Assembly: GCA_965247915.1 (NCBI GenBank) | Contig: OZ252048.1 | Span: forward strand, 2,356,001 to 2,420,000 | From: JAKZRT01 sp965247915 | GTDB taxonomy: Bacteria; Pseudomonadota; Alphaproteobacteria; Rhodobacterales; Rhodobacteraceae | DNA: 64,000 nt | Direction of reading: 5' to 3' | Shown here: piece after piece, positions 43,304 to 52,359 of the stretch | Position numbering within the stretch: position 1 is the first letter of the stretch | Layout: each line of letters starts with the position of its first letter | Program-made: the position numbers and the translations under genes | The notes under the pieces: model-generated | What the model was told of the DNA's origin: nothing | Seen by the model: only the letters and a program-made list of their open reading frames with translations | Databases searched by the model: none

Positions 43304-44245
43304 TTATTGTGTGAACGGCTTCCACACAGCTTCATTGTCAGCCAGCCAAGATGCCGCAGCATCCTGGTGGCTCATCCCGTCGATGTCCACAAGCGCAGCC
43401 ATCTGACCGATGTGCGTCGATGTGAAGTCTAGCTTGGCAAAAGTTGAATACGCAGCCGGGTGCGTTTTCGGGAACTTGTAGTTCGCCGCTTTCTTCAGCC
43501 AGCCCTTGGGTGAACCACAGCTGCCATCACCACCGTCTGCGACCCGGCATCCATCCGTATACGGAGGGAATTCGATGAAGGCAAAACCTTCAGCATCGGT
43601 AAAGTTCGGCGTCCAGTTAAACATGATAATGCCGCGGCCCTCTTTCTTGGCCGATGCCAGTTCGGCCCAGATCGCGTCGGCGCCACCGGCAAACTTCACA
43701 ACATACATATCGCCAAGGCCAAGGGCGTTAAGCCGCACCGGCATCAGATCGCCATGCCAGCTTTGCGGACCTTCCAGCCAACGGCCTTTACCGTCGCTGT
43801 CTGCGGTTGCAAAGACGTCCTGACAATCCTTCAGCGCTTCCCAATTGGGCAGCCCGGGGCAAAGATTGTCGTCGATCACGTACTGAGGCACACCCATTTC
43901 TTCGAGCGTTGCCGCCGAATGTGTACCGGCGTCGATCAAACCACCTTTGGCCATCGCATTGTAGAACGAGGCGCCAAACGTTGACTGCCAGACTTCGTGG
44001 CTGATGGTGACGTCGCCGATGCGAATGGCTTCATAGACAGCCTGGCTGTCCGCCGGAACGTATTCGACCCTGTCGCCCAGGCTTTCAAAGATGCCACCGA
44101 TCACGTAGGCCATGACGACCTGGCTTGACCAGTTGTGGGTCGGAATGACGATCGGCTCGGCCGAGTCTTGCGCCAATGCCGATCCCGAGACCGACGCCGT
44201 TGCAAGGGCAACCGCGGTTGCCGTCAGTGTTTGCTTAAGTTTCAT
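43304..44245 (-). CDS. tmoX: TMAO/betaine substrate-binding protein (TmoX-like)
   Basis: A 313-residue periplasmic binding protein of the OpuAC family. A Sec signal peptide is clear: MKLKQTLTATAVALA, hydrophobic core, and a cut after SGSALA before QDSAEP. Mature features are IPTHNWSSQVVMAYVIGGIF, ISHEVWQSTFGASFYNAM and MFNWTPNF, where aromatic residues would box a quaternary or N-oxide ammonium, and LVDIDGMSHQDAAASWLADNE near the end. The arrangement with tmoWV and tdm supports TMAO as the ligand; glycine betaine or choline remain possible. The start region is duplicated in tandem (see 44240-44283). Confidence 0.85.
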   Translation of the reverse strand: MKLKQTLTATAVALATASVSGSALAQDSAEPIVIPTHNWSSQVVMAYVIGGIFESLGDRVEYVPADSQAVYEAIRIGDVTISHEVWQSTFGASFYNAMAKGGLIDAGTHSAATLEEMGVPQYVIDDNLCPGLPNWEALKDCQDVFATADSDGKGRWLEGPQSWHGDLMPVRLNALGLGDMYVVKFAGGADAIWAELASAKKEGRGIIMFNWTPNFTDAEGFAFIEFPPYTDGCRVADGGDGSCGSPKGWLKKAANYKFPKTHPAAYSTFAKLDFTSTHIGQMAALVDIDGMSHQDAAASWLADNEAVWKPFTQ

Positions 44246-44267
44246 GATAGCTCCCTGTTTCTTTCAT
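44235..44267 (-). CDS. 10-codon leader frame overlapping the tmoX start
   Basis: The duplicated ribosome binding site provides a second ATG at 44267 that reads MKETGSYHET-stop and ends eight bases inside tmoX in another frame. Its binding site (CAGGGAGCTATC) is identical to that of tmoX. If translated it would either compete with or couple to tmoX initiation. There is no evidence that the peptide itself matters. Confidence 0.35.
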   Translation of the reverse strand: MKETGSYHET

Positions 44268-44283
44268 GATAGCTCCCTGTTTC
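44240..44283. repeat. 22-base tandem duplication of the tmoX ribosome binding site and start
   Basis: Two exact head-to-tail copies (44240-44261 and 44262-44283), each containing on the minus strand CAGGGAGCTATCATG. Because 22 is not a multiple of three, the two ATGs are in different frames. The inner copy is the tmoX start. Confidence 0.93.
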
Positions 44284-44530
44284 ATCGTCGTATTTTGGCG
44301 GGGATTCTTGAATCCCTAGTCCTCCCATTGTTGCAACGAAAGTCCGAAATATCAGCACACAATTTTGATTGGCAAAGCCCTTGTATTTTCGGGTCAAATT
44401 AGTTTTTCTGTGCTTTAATCAGAATGTTAGAGATTCGAAGCAAAGGTCAGGCCGAGCGAATGATCACGAAAAAATTTCGGTGGTTTGGTCGATTGCTGCC
44501 TTGCGGCTGGCGGCATTAGAGGGCGGGGCT

Positions 44531-45457
44531 ATGGCGCAGACACCCTCGTTACCACCGCTGGACTATTTTCTTGCGTTTGAGGCCGCCGCGAAATCGGGCA
44601 GTTTTTCCGGCGCTTCGAAAGTGTTGCATATCTCGGAATCCGCGATCAGCCGCAAAGTTCGTTTGCTGGAAGAGCATTATCAGCTGCCGTTGTTCGTCCG
44701 GGGACATCGGTCGGTAACGTTGACCACGCAGGGCCAGTATCTGTTGGGGTCCGTGGGGCGGTCGATTGACATATTGCGCGACGCGTCGCGGTCGATGCAC
44801 GCGCAAAGCGGTCGCCGAACCGTCAATCTGGCGGCCACCAACTCGGTTGCCGCGCTGTGGCTGATGCCCAAACTTCGCAAGTTCAATCAAGTTAATTCGC
44901 ATATCCGGATCATGTTGGTGGCCTCGGACGACGACGCGGAATGCCTGTCCGACAAAATGGACCTGGCGATTTTGCGCGGCGACGGCGACTGGCCCGGTTT
45001 CGAGGCCCGGCAATTGTTCGGGGAAACGGTCTTTCCGGTCTGTTCGCCAGCCTACCTGCGCCAAAACCCCAGCGCCACGGACATTGACGCGCTGACCGAA
45101 CTCGACCTGATCGAAGTGGCCAGCAGCCATTACGAGTGGATGGACTGGAAGTCATGGCTTTATATGCAGGTCGGGTCGGAACCGGTGCTGAAACAGACAA
45201 CGAATTTCAACACCTACCCGCTGGCGATTCAGGCGGCGGTTGACGGGTTGGGCATCGCCTTGGGGTGGGGGCACCTAGTCGATCATTTACTAAGTGCCGA
45301 TGATCTGGTGCGGGTCTCGGGTGACCGCTATGCACGGACAAAATCGGGGTATTATTTGCTCAAGCGGCCGCGAAAAAAGTCGTTTTCCGAGCTCAAGATC
45401 GTCGAGAACTGGCTGATTTCAGCCAGTGCCCGACGCAAGCGATTTTCCCCCGACTGA
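44531..45457 (+). CDS. LysR-family transcriptional regulator (GcvA-like)
   Basis: A 308-residue DNA-binding activator/repressor. The winged helix-turn-helix covers residues 10-65 (FLAFEAAAKSGSFSGASKVLHISESAISRKV, read in parts) and the effector domain follows with WLMPKLRKF near 105 and AIQAAVDGLGIALGWGHLV near 245. It resembles GcvA-type regulators. It is divergent from tmoX with 285 bases between starts, the normal LysR arrangement, so it likely controls tmoXWV-tdm in response to TMAO or a related amine. The ATG at 44531 is preceded by GAGGGCGGGG; the frame is open to 44369 but that part is not family-like. No clear T-N11-A pair stands out in the gap. Confidence 0.85.
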   Translation: MAQTPSLPPLDYFLAFEAAAKSGSFSGASKVLHISESAISRKVRLLEEHYQLPLFVRGHRSVTLTTQGQYLLGSVGRSIDILRDASRSMHAQSGRRTVNLAATNSVAALWLMPKLRKFNQVNSHIRIMLVASDDDAECLSDKMDLAILRGDGDWPGFEARQLFGETVFPVCSPAYLRQNPSATDIDALTELDLIEVASSHYEWMDWKSWLYMQVGSEPVLKQTTNFNTYPLAIQAAVDGLGIALGWGHLVDHLLSADDLVRVSGDRYARTKSGYYLLKRPRKKSFSELKIVENWLISASARRKRFSPD

Positions 45458-45473
45458 GATTTGAGCCCCTCGC

Positions 45474-45533
45474 GCCTCGGACCTGATCCGGGGCCTCGCA
45501 TTTGCGGTTGAGGTCCCGGGTCAAGCCCGGGAC
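45474..45533. repeat. double-hairpin REP-like element
   Basis: Two hairpins sit between convergent genes: 45474-45494 (eight pairs with one G-T, loop CCTGA) and 45513-45533, where GTCCCGGG and CCCGGGAC pair perfectly around TCAAG. Sequences of the type CCCGGGTCAAGCCCGGG are common dispersed palindromes in alphaproteobacteria. It may also serve as a two-way terminator for the LysR gene and tmm. Confidence 0.75.
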
Positions 45534-45562
45534 GGGTGATGCGCGATTAGACGCAAACCGTT

Positions 45563-46909
45563 TTAGCCCTCCGCCAGATAAGCCTCAAGCGAGTCGTCCA
45601 GCGCGTCTTTCCATGGGGTGTGATGCGGCGGCGCCACCGTTCCGGTCAACACAGATTTGTAGCTGTGATTTCGGAAGGTCATTATGTTTTCCTTCTTGTG
45701 GCCTTTCCACTGGTAGAAGGCATCGCAGGCGCCGTCGATGTCGAAGTCCGGATAATCGGTCAGTTCGATCAGCCGCCTGATGAAGTCGCCCTGGAACTTG
45801 ATCGCCGCGTAGTCGTCAGCGAGATTGTCCTCGACCTCGCGCCAATGGGCGATGTCTTTTTCCATGTCATATTTCGAGACCGGAACCTCGAGCCGGCCCA
45901 TGATGAGGTCGCGGGCGTACCAGGCCTCGGCGTCGAACATGTTGAAGGTAAACCATTGGTCCTGCATGCCGATGTACATCAGCTTGGGATTGGAGGTCCA
46001 GACGACGCCGTTGTAGAGACTGACCGGATACAGCCGGTTGTCGCATCGCAGTTGCAGGTTCTCGGCCATGAACGGGAAATAGTGCAGATAGCCGGTGCAC
46101 AGGATGATCGCATCGACGTCTTTGGTGGTTCCGTCTTTGAACGTGCAGGTGTTGCCCTCGACCTTCTGCAGCAGCGGACGATGTTCCCAGTTGTCGGGAA
46201 AATCAAACGGCATTGGCGCGGTGCGGTAACTGACGGTCAGCGACTTGGCGCCGTATTTCCAGCATTGCGAGCCGATGTCTTCGGACGAATAGCTGGTGCC
46301 GATCAAGAGGATGTCCTTGCCCTTGAACTCCATAGCGTCGCGGAAGTCATGGGCATGCAGAACCCGGCCGTTGAAACCGGCGAAACCCTCGAATTCCGGG
46401 ATATTCGGCGTGGAGAAATGACCCGAGGCGACGACTACATTGTCGAAGGCTTCGGTATATTCTTCGTCAAGGTCGTGATCCTTCACGGTCACCAGGAACC
46501 TGCTGCTGGCATCGTCATAGGTGACGTGGCGGACGACGTTGCGAAACCGGATCCATTTCCTGACATTGGCCTTTTCAACCCGGCCTATTATGTAGTCGAA
46601 CAGTACCGCGCGCGGCGGATACGACGCGATTGGCTTGCCGAAATGCTCTTCGCAGGAATAATCGGAAAATTCCAGGCCCTCTTTCGGTCCGTTCGACCAC
46701 AGATAGCGGTACATCGAGCCATGAACCGGTTCGCCGTGTTCATCAAGCCCGGTGCGCCAAGTGTAATTCCATAGCCCGCCCCAGTCGTCCTGCTTTTCAA
46801 AGCAGACGATTTCGGGAATGTCAGCGCCATTCGACTTGGCCGACTGAAAGGCCCTGAGCTGAGCAAGCCCCGATGGCCCCGCCCCGATGATCGCAACCCG
46901 TTTCGCCAT
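45563..46909 (-). CDS. tmm: trimethylamine monooxygenase (flavin-containing)
   Basis: A 448-residue FMO that oxidises trimethylamine to TMAO with FAD, NADPH and oxygen. The FAD motif is [15 protein letters not shown] near residue 6, the FMO fingerprint [12 protein letters not shown] near 180, and the NADPH motif [14 protein letters not shown] near 203. Several stretches are very close to the known Roseovarius enzyme, for example [15 protein letters not shown] near 68 and the C-terminal [16 protein letters not shown]. It is the last gene of the 11-gene operon, 78 bases after DUF1330, where a short gap may hold its own signal. Its product TMAO is the substrate for Tdm at 37631-40006. Confidence 0.93.
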   Translation of the reverse strand: MAKRVAIIGAGPSGLAQLRAFQSAKSNGADIPEIVCFEKQDDWGGLWNYTWRTGLDEHGEPVHGSMYRYLWSNGPKEGLEFSDYSCEEHFGKPIASYPPRAVLFDYIIGRVEKANVRKWIRFRNVVRHVTYDDASSRFLVTVKDHDLDEEYTEAFDNVVVASGHFSTPNIPEFEGFAGFNGRVLHAHDFRDAMEFKGKDILLIGTSYSSEDIGSQCWKYGAKSLTVSYRTAPMPFDFPDNWEHRPLLQKVEGNTCTFKDGTTKDVDAIILCTGYLHYFPFMAENLQLRCDNRLYPVSLYNGVVWTSNPKLMYIGMQDQWFTFNMFDAEAWYARDLIMGRLEVPVSKYDMEKDIAHWREVEDNLADDYAAIKFQGDFIRRLIELTDYPDFDIDGACDAFYQWKGHKKENIMTFRNHSYKSVLTGTVAPPHHTPWKDALDDSLEAYLAEG

Positions 46910-46987
46910 GTGATTCTCCGTTGATTTTCCGATGTCTTATTGTTTCTTTTTCCGCATTGGTCCACCGCAACGACGGTGCAGCGACAA

Positions 46988-47278
46988 TCAGACGCCCTCG
47001 GCAATGGTTTGCACGCTTGTCGAGGCCGACATCCGCAGGCGCTTGGCTTGCGCGTATTCGTCAGAGTGATACCAAGCCTGCGCAGTCGCATAACTTGGGA
47101 AACGAATGACCACATTGCGGTCGCCCGGCGGCGTACCTTCGAACGATTGCGCGCGCCCGCCCCGGACCAGAAATTCGCCACCGAATTTTTCGATGATCGG
47201 GCCGACTATGGCCACGTACTCGGGATAGGTGTCCGGATCGGTCACGGTGATCTGGGCAATGACATAGCCGAAGGCCAT
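46988..47278 (-). CDS. DUF1330-family small protein
   Basis: A 96-residue ferredoxin-like alpha+beta barrel protein of the DUF1330/ABM superfamily: GYVIAQITVTDPDTYPEYVA at the start, GGRAQSFEG in the middle, VVIRFPSYATAQAWYHSDEY near 57. Members bind small organics as dimers or act as cofactor-free oxygenases or isomerases, but no catalytic role is assigned. Its ATG overlaps the previous stop as ATGA, so it is coupled to the 198-residue unknown. Confidence 0.85.
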   Translation of the reverse strand: MAFGYVIAQITVTDPDTYPEYVAIVGPIIEKFGGEFLVRGGRAQSFEGTPPGDRNVVIRFPSYATAQAWYHSDEYAQAKRLRMSASTSVQTIAEGV

Positions 47279-47874
47279 CAGCGGCGCGCGATGTCGGGGT
47301 CGGCTGACGATTGGTCCCAGTCAGGCTCGAACGCCAGCACTTCGCTGTCGCCAGGCAGCACCGGGTTGAAGAGGCGGTTATGGGCAATCGTCGCCGCGAA
47401 AAGCGGGTTGTGGGCGGTCAGCCGGGAAACCTTGCAGTCCAGGTCGAAATATTGGGAGTAGGCCTCGAACGTCAAAGTCGCGCGTCCGGCGGCGCGGATC
47501 TGCGCGGCCCCCGGCGAGCCTGGTGGAAAGGTGGCGGTCAGGGTGTCGGAAAATTCGGCGTGTTTCTGGTAATAGGTTGCCGACAGAAAATTGAGCGCCG
47601 CTTCGCGGATCTGCGCCGGATCGTTGGTCTTACGCGCCATGTGCAACATTTCCGGCGTCAGGCTGTAGCCCGGCGATTTGTTGAGAACCGTGATGATGTG
47701 GCCGAGCGGTTCATCCCCGCCCGCCAGCGTCACCTCGGGCATGAAACTGTCGTCGGGACGGCCAGCATTATCGCGCATCGCGATCTGGCGCACGTGGCAC
47801 TGCCACTTTAGAAAGGCCACTTTCAGCGGATGCGGATCAAAACTTGCCCCGAGAACGGCCGAGACAGAACTCAT
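47278..47874 (-). CDS. unknown 198-residue protein in the amine operon
   Basis: Starts MSSVSAVLGASFDPHPLKVA. I do not recognise the family. It is soluble, without a signal peptide, and rich in histidine and aromatic residues in WQCHVRQIAM, LNFLSATYYQKHAEF and FEAYSQYFDLDCKV. Both ends overlap neighbours as ATGA, so it is translated in step with the nitrilase-family enzyme before it and the DUF1330 protein after it, suggesting a complex or metabolic step shared among them. The longer open frame to 48585 is antisense-like extension over the nitrilase gene and was ignored. Confidence 0.78.
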   Translation of the reverse strand: MSSVSAVLGASFDPHPLKVAFLKWQCHVRQIAMRDNAGRPDDSFMPEVTLAGGDEPLGHIITVLNKSPGYSLTPEMLHMARKTNDPAQIREAALNFLSATYYQKHAEFSDTLTATFPPGSPGAAQIRAAGRATLTFEAYSQYFDLDCKVSRLTAHNPLFAATIAHNRLFNPVLPGDSEVLAFEPDWDQSSADPDIARR

Positions 47875-48719
47875 GCCACGCTCCTTTTGTTTTCGCCGGG
47901 CGCGGAATAAGCCCGGTCGTGGGTCAGACTGGGAATTTTCGCGCGGGCCTCGGCAACCTTGTCGAGGTCGATCTGCACCTGCACCACGCCGGGAAGATCG
48001 CCGCCATCGGCAACCACCTCGCCCCATGGGCTGACCACCAGCGAATGGCCGAAACTTTCGCCACCGCCGGGGATCGGGCCGATGGCACAGGGCGCGACGA
48101 CAAACGCGCCATTTTCGATGGCGCGGGCGCGGTTGAGAACGTGCCAATGGGCCGCGCCGGTTATGCGCGTGAAGGCCGAGGGAATGGCCAAAATCTCGGC
48201 ACCGGATTGCGCCAGCGTACGGTAGAGATGCGAGAACCGAAGATCGTAGCAGATGGTGTGCCCGATCTGGCCGAAAGGCGTGTCGTGAATGACGGCGTGC
48301 GCGCCCGGCAGGACGCTGGCGCTTTCGCGGTAGACTTCCGTCGCGTTGAGCTGAATGTCGAAGAGGTGAATTTTGTCGTAGCGCGCGCGCACAGCCCCCC
48401 GGTTGTCGATCATCAGACCGCGGTTGACGATCATCCCGCCAGGGCCCTCGACCGCCACGGACCCGACATTGATCCAGACCTTCCGGTCCGCCGCAAAGGA
48501 TTTGAGCGCCGCAAGCACGGGGTGGGAATGTTCGGGCGCGGCCGGAGGGTCCAGGCGCGCGCCGTCGGTTTTCAACCCGCCGCAATATTCCGGCAGGAAA
48601 AGCATGGCCGCCCCGGCCTGAACCGCCGTTGTCGCCAGTGCCAGGGCCTCGGCCACAGCGCTTTCGAAATCGGGCATGGGCCGTGTCTGGAGACAGGCAA
48701 GCTCGAGCAATCTGGGCAT
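47871..48719 (-). CDS. carbon-nitrogen hydrolase (nitrilase superfamily, Nit/omega-amidase-like)
   Basis: A 282-residue amidase. The Glu-Lys-Cys triad is visible: MLFLPEYCGG (Glu near residue 43), ARYDKIHLFDI (Lys near 115) and GHTICYDLRFSHLYR (Cys near 155). The layout resembles Nit1/Nit2, which hydrolyse omega-amides of keto acids. In an operon producing gamma-glutamylmethylamide or a relative, an amidase could hydrolyse an amide intermediate or its oxo derivative; that is inference. It starts inside the stop of the 137-residue gene (TGATG) and ends in an ATGA overlap. Confidence 0.88.
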   Translation of the reverse strand: MPRLLELACLQTRPMPDFESAVAEALALATTAVQAGAAMLFLPEYCGGLKTDGARLDPPAAPEHSHPVLAALKSFAADRKVWINVGSVAVEGPGGMIVNRGLMIDNRGAVRARYDKIHLFDIQLNATEVYRESASVLPGAHAVIHDTPFGQIGHTICYDLRFSHLYRTLAQSGAEILAIPSAFTRITGAAHWHVLNRARAIENGAFVVAPCAIGPIPGGGESFGHSLVVSPWGEVVADGGDLPGVVQVQIDLDKVAEARAKIPSLTHDRAYSAPGENKRSVA

Positions 48720-49132
48720 CAGAACTTCATATAGGCTTTCCGAAGCATGACCAGAGGGTGCCGGTCAGACATCTGGAATTTCAAAAGCAGCTCGCGCGCG
48801 ATCATGTCACGATCCTGCTGGTTGTCCGGCAGGTCGATGGCGTCGGGGATCGACACCCAGCCGTTGTTGTTCCGGTCGAAAACGGCCGGTTTGCCGTCCT
48901 CATAGCCCATGTGAACATCTTCCAGCCAGTTCAGATCGTCCCAGCCCATGGTTTCCATGTATTTCGTCAGGAAAGGCGTGATCCGTTTGTAATCGGGCAC
49001 CAGGTTGACGTCGTAGCGATAACCGATGTGCTGGCCGATTTCCTTTTCACGTTCCGATTCAAGCCCTGCCGCGTCGTTGACGAACTGATCGACATCAGTG
49101 ATCTCAGAGCCTCTGTACTGTGTTCCAGCCAT
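48719..49132 (-). CDS. unknown 137-residue protein next to mgsC
   Basis: Reads MAGTQYRGSEITDVDQFVND and ends HPLVMLRKAYMKF. It is acidic, soluble, with many aromatic residues (HIGYRYDVNLVPDYKRI, DDLNWLEDVHMGYED). No family comes to mind. AAGGAGC stands seven bases before the ATG, 12 bases after mgsC. Because it sits in a tight operon with the glutamate-synthase-like genes, it may be an accessory subunit of that complex. Confidence 0.75.
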   Translation of the reverse strand: MAGTQYRGSEITDVDQFVNDAAGLESEREKEIGQHIGYRYDVNLVPDYKRITPFLTKYMETMGWDDLNWLEDVHMGYEDGKPAVFDRNNNGWVSIPDAIDLPDNQQDRDMIARELLLKFQMSDRHPLVMLRKAYMKF

Positions 49133-49144
49133 ATCAATAGCTCC

Positions 49145-50509
49145 TTAAAGATGGTGATAATCTTCGACGCCAACCGTGTAGTTGGTGCCGGCCAGCGGAA
49201 CCCCCGCCATGGCGCTGGCTTCCATCGTCAAGGCGGCCAGATCTTCGGGTTCCAGCGAATGGATGTTGGTCTTGCCGCAAGCGCGGGCAAACAACTGCGC
49301 TTCGATGGTCAGCGTGTGCAGGAAGTTATAGACGCGCTCGGCGGCTTCATCCGGGTCAAGACGTTTGCGCAGTATCGGGTCTTGCGTGGCCACGCCAACC
49401 GGGCAGCGGCCGGTGTGGCAATGGTAACAATGACCCGGCGACGCCCCCACTTCGACCTCGTAGTTGGCCTCGGGGATGTCCTTGTTGCAGTTCAGCGCCA
49501 TCATCACCGAATGGCCGATGGCGATGGCATCCGCCCCGAGCGCTATGGCCTTGGCGACATCGGCACCGTTGCGGATACCGCCCGCATAAACCAGGCTGAT
49601 CTCGCCGCGTTTACCCAGATCGTCGATGGCTTTGCGGGCCTGACGGATCGCCGCGATGCCCGGAACGCCGGTATCTTCAGTGGCAAGGTGCGGGCCAGCG
49701 CCCGTCGAGCCTTCCATACCGTCGATATAAATCGAATCCGGATCGCATTTCACCGCCATGCGCACGTCGTCGTAAACCCGCGCAGCACCCAGTTTCAGCT
49801 GGATCGGGATCTGCCAGTCGGTCGCCTCGCGAATCTCGCGGATTTTCAGCGACAGATCGTCCGGACCCAGCCAGTCGGGGTGACGGGCGGGCGAGCGCTG
49901 GTCGATACCGGCAGGCAGCGAGCGCATTTCAGCAACTTGATCGGTCACCTTCTGGCCCATCAGGTGACCGCCAAGGCCAACTTTGCAGCCCTGACCAATG
50001 AAGAACTCGCACGCATCCGCCAGCACCAGGTGATTGGGGTTAAAGCCGTACCGCGACTGGATACACTGGTAGAACCATTTCGAGCTGTAGCGCCGCTCGT
50101 CCGGGATCATCCCGCCTTCGCCGGAACAGGTCGCTGTGCCCGCCATCGTCGCGCCACGGGCCAGCGCGGTTTTGGCCTCGTAAGACAAGGCGCCAAAACT
50201 CATGCCGGTGACGTAAACCGGAATATCCAGTTCCAGCGGGCGCTTGGCGCGCGGGCCGATCACGGTCTTGGTCAGGCATTTCTCGCGGTAGCCTTCGATC
50301 ACGAACCGGGTCAGCGTGCCGGGCATGAAGGTCAGATCATCCCAATGCGGGATTTTCTTGAACAAGGACATGGCGCGCATGCGGTAGCGGCCAAGTTCGG
50401 CCTTGATGTGAATGTCGTCGATGACATGCGGCGGAAAGATAAAACTTTCCCCCAGCCGGGATGTGTCCCGATCGAGCGGCTTTTTCGTTTTGATGTCGCC
50501 ATCAGCCAT
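49145..50509 (-). CDS. mgsC: N-methylglutamate synthase subunit C-like (FMN glutamate-synthase domain)
   Basis: A 454-residue TIM-barrel protein like the FMN-binding central domain of glutamate synthase (GlxD/MgsC). Visible are ALARGATMAGTATCSGEGGM near residue 148 (FMN contacts), SIYIDGMEGSTGAG near 268, VYAGGIRNGADVAKAIALGAD near 315, and a cysteine cluster CYHCHTGRCPVGVATQDP near 373 that would hold the 3Fe-4S cluster. With MgsA and MgsB it would make N-methylglutamate from methylamine or gamma-glutamylmethylamide. AAGGAT precedes the ATG at 50509. Confidence 0.8.
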   Translation of the reverse strand: MADGDIKTKKPLDRDTSRLGESFIFPPHVIDDIHIKAELGRYRMRAMSLFKKIPHWDDLTFMPGTLTRFVIEGYREKCLTKTVIGPRAKRPLELDIPVYVTGMSFGALSYEAKTALARGATMAGTATCSGEGGMIPDERRYSSKWFYQCIQSRYGFNPNHLVLADACEFFIGQGCKVGLGGHLMGQKVTDQVAEMRSLPAGIDQRSPARHPDWLGPDDLSLKIREIREATDWQIPIQLKLGAARVYDDVRMAVKCDPDSIYIDGMEGSTGAGPHLATEDTGVPGIAAIRQARKAIDDLGKRGEISLVYAGGIRNGADVAKAIALGADAIAIGHSVMMALNCNKDIPEANYEVEVGASPGHCYHCHTGRCPVGVATQDPILRKRLDPDEAAERVYNFLHTLTIEAQLFARACGKTNIHSLEPEDLAALTMEASAMAGVPLAGTNYTVGVEDYHHL

Positions 50510-50531
50510 TTTAGGTATCCTTTCCGCCCAC

Positions 50532-51401
50532 TTAGAGGATGAGTTTTTTCTCGGTTGGTTCCAGATTGTCGTAATTCCAGAGCATCCGGCCTGCGACAAC
50601 CTTGGTGAAATGATCCACGCCGCTTGCGGGCAACAGCCCGTATTGGGTGAGTTTCCGGGTCAGCCAGGCCTTGTCGAGATCGGTCAGCTCGCCCGGCACC
50701 GCATCGACGCCATGCGACTTGATCTCGCCGCCGATATAAATGGTGCCGTCGTACATCGAATCGCCCAGGCTCTTGCCGGCGTCACCGCAGACCACCATGC
50801 GCCCGCGCTGCATCATGAAGCCCGACAGCATGCCGGTGTCACCACCGACGATGATGGTGCCGCCCTTCTGGTCGATCCCGGTGCGCGAGCCGACCGAGCC
50901 CTTGCAAACCAGATCACCGCCGCGCAGGGCTGCGCCAAATGTCGAGCCAGCGTTCTTTTCGATCACGATCGTGCCTGCCAGCATATTTTCGCCGCAGGAC
51001 CAGCCGACGCGGCCATTGACCGTGACGTTTGGTCCATCGATCAGGCCGACGCCAAAATAACCCATAGAGCCTTCGACAATCAGCCGCAGCCGGGTCAGGA
51101 TGCCCACACCAAGCGAATGCATACCGCGCGGGTTTTTGATGACGATGGTGCCGTAGCCCTCGGTCATCAATTCGCGGATGCGCTGATTGGCTTCGGTCGT
51201 GGTCAGGTCGTCCACGTCCAGTTCGGTCCGTTTGTTAAAGTCAACATCCGGTGCCCAAGGGTATTCGAACCGCTCGGCCTCATCAGGGTTGAACTCGATC
51301 CGCATGGCGCGGCCGGTCAACTGGTCGGTGCGCATTCCAAGCGCGGTGACGCGCTCTTCCTGCGACATTTGCTTGAGGTCAGCGTCGCTTACGCTTGCCA
51401 T
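50532..51401 (-). CDS. mgsB: N-methylglutamate synthase subunit B-like (GXGXG domain)
   Basis: A 289-residue protein containing the beta-helix GXGXG domain of glutamate synthase (residues 80-245): GMHSLGVG, GYFGVGLIDGPNVTVNGRVGWSCGENM, GGTIIVGGDTGMLSGFMM, GRMVVCGDAG and GTIYIGGEIKSHG. The first 75 residues are extra relative to shorter MgsB/GlxC proteins I remember, starting MASVSDADLKQM. It starts 13 bases inside mgsA, so the two are coupled, and it structurally bridges the amidotransferase and FMN subunits. Confidence 0.82.
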   Translation of the reverse strand: MASVSDADLKQMSQEERVTALGMRTDQLTGRAMRIEFNPDEAERFEYPWAPDVDFNKRTELDVDDLTTTEANQRIRELMTEGYGTIVIKNPRGMHSLGVGILTRLRLIVEGSMGYFGVGLIDGPNVTVNGRVGWSCGENMLAGTIVIEKNAGSTFGAALRGGDLVCKGSVGSRTGIDQKGGTIIVGGDTGMLSGFMMQRGRMVVCGDAGKSLGDSMYDGTIYIGGEIKSHGVDAVPGELTDLDKAWLTRKLTQYGLLPASGVDHFTKVVAGRMLWNYDNLEPTEKKLIL

Positions 51402-52327
51402 ACCCGTACCTCCTCGTCGTAGGGATCAGTTGTGTCGATTTCCTGTGGCAAGATGGCGCGGATCGCGACCTCTTCCGAGGCCATGGCGATCAGGTCATCC
51501 GATTCGTAGAGTACCAGAGGCTTGGCGGCCATGGTGTCCTTGGCCATGCCCAACTGGTCTTTGGTGGCGACCAGATAGGTGAACACGCCGTCGATCTCTT
51601 CGATCGAATTCTTCAGGCTGTCTTCGAGGCTCATGCCGTTGGACAGGTTATGCGCCGTGTAGACCGCCAGCAGTTCTGAATCACAGTCCGACTGGAACCG
51701 GTGACCCTTGCGCTCCATCTCGCGGCGCATCATCCAGTAATTGGTGATCTGGCCGTTATGAACAACGCTGATGTCGTTATAAGGGAAGGCCCAATAGGGG
51801 TGCGCCGATTTTATGTCGACGTCCGATTCGGTGGCCATCCGGGTGTGCCCGATACCGTGGGTGCCGGTGAAATTGTTCAGGCCGTAGGCCGCAGCCACTT
51901 CGGCGGCATCGCCCAGGTCTTTAATCAGCTCCAGGCCGTTGCCCATGCTGAGGATCTCGGTGACCTTATCCTCCTCGATATGCATGGCCATGGCGGCGGT
52001 GTCGCCGTCGTGGGTCAGCACATAACGCAGCGCGTGTTCCTGCGGGGCCTCTTTCGATTTCACCACCGCGCCGTGTTCTTCCAGGATGGCATCAACCCGG
52101 GCCACCCGGTCAGCAATCAGCTTGTGAACGCCGTGACCTACAGCGCGATCTTCGGCCTCGGCCACTTTGATGCGCATGATGTAATCACCGGGCTCGGCAC
52201 CGTCGGCGTAAACCGCGTAACCGGTGCTGTCGGGCCCGCGATGTTTCAATGCCTGCAGCATCGCGGTCATCTCACCGCCCACGTTCGAGCTTTTGCCCCT
52301 GTGGATAATTCCTGCAATTCCGCACAT
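51389..52327 (-). CDS. mgsA: N-methylglutamate synthase subunit A-like (class II glutamine amidotransferase)
   Basis: A 312-residue N-terminal-nucleophile amidotransferase. After Met removal the catalytic cysteine is exposed: MCGIAGIIHRG. Further class II signs are HRGPDSTGYAV near residue 33, HGIGHTRMATES near 170, HPYWAFPYNDISVVHNGQITN near 187 and SDCDSELLAVY near 222. It would release an amine from a glutamine-like amide and channel it to MgsC. AAGGAG lies upstream of the ATG at 52327. A UUCG hairpin stands in the gap to the GS-like gene upstream. Confidence 0.83.
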   Translation of the reverse strand: MCGIAGIIHRGKSSNVGGEMTAMLQALKHRGPDSTGYAVYADGAEPGDYIMRIKVAEAEDRAVGHGVHKLIADRVARVDAILEEHGAVVKSKEAPQEHALRYVLTHDGDTAAMAMHIEEDKVTEILSMGNGLELIKDLGDAAEVAAAYGLNNFTGTHGIGHTRMATESDVDIKSAHPYWAFPYNDISVVHNGQITNYWMMRREMERKGHRFQSDCDSELLAVYTAHNLSNGMSLEDSLKNSIEEIDGVFTYLVATKDQLGMAKDTMAAKPLVLYESDDLIAMASEEVAIRAILPQEIDTTDPYDEEVRVWQA

Positions 52328-52359
52328 TTGAATGCGCTCCTTCCTGCGACTGTCGAGAG

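Noticed and set aside
47875..48585. Extension of the 198-residue gene to 435 codons
   Set aside because: It overlaps the nitrilase gene out of frame and is arginine/proline-rich; the ATG at 47874 sits in an ATGA overlap.
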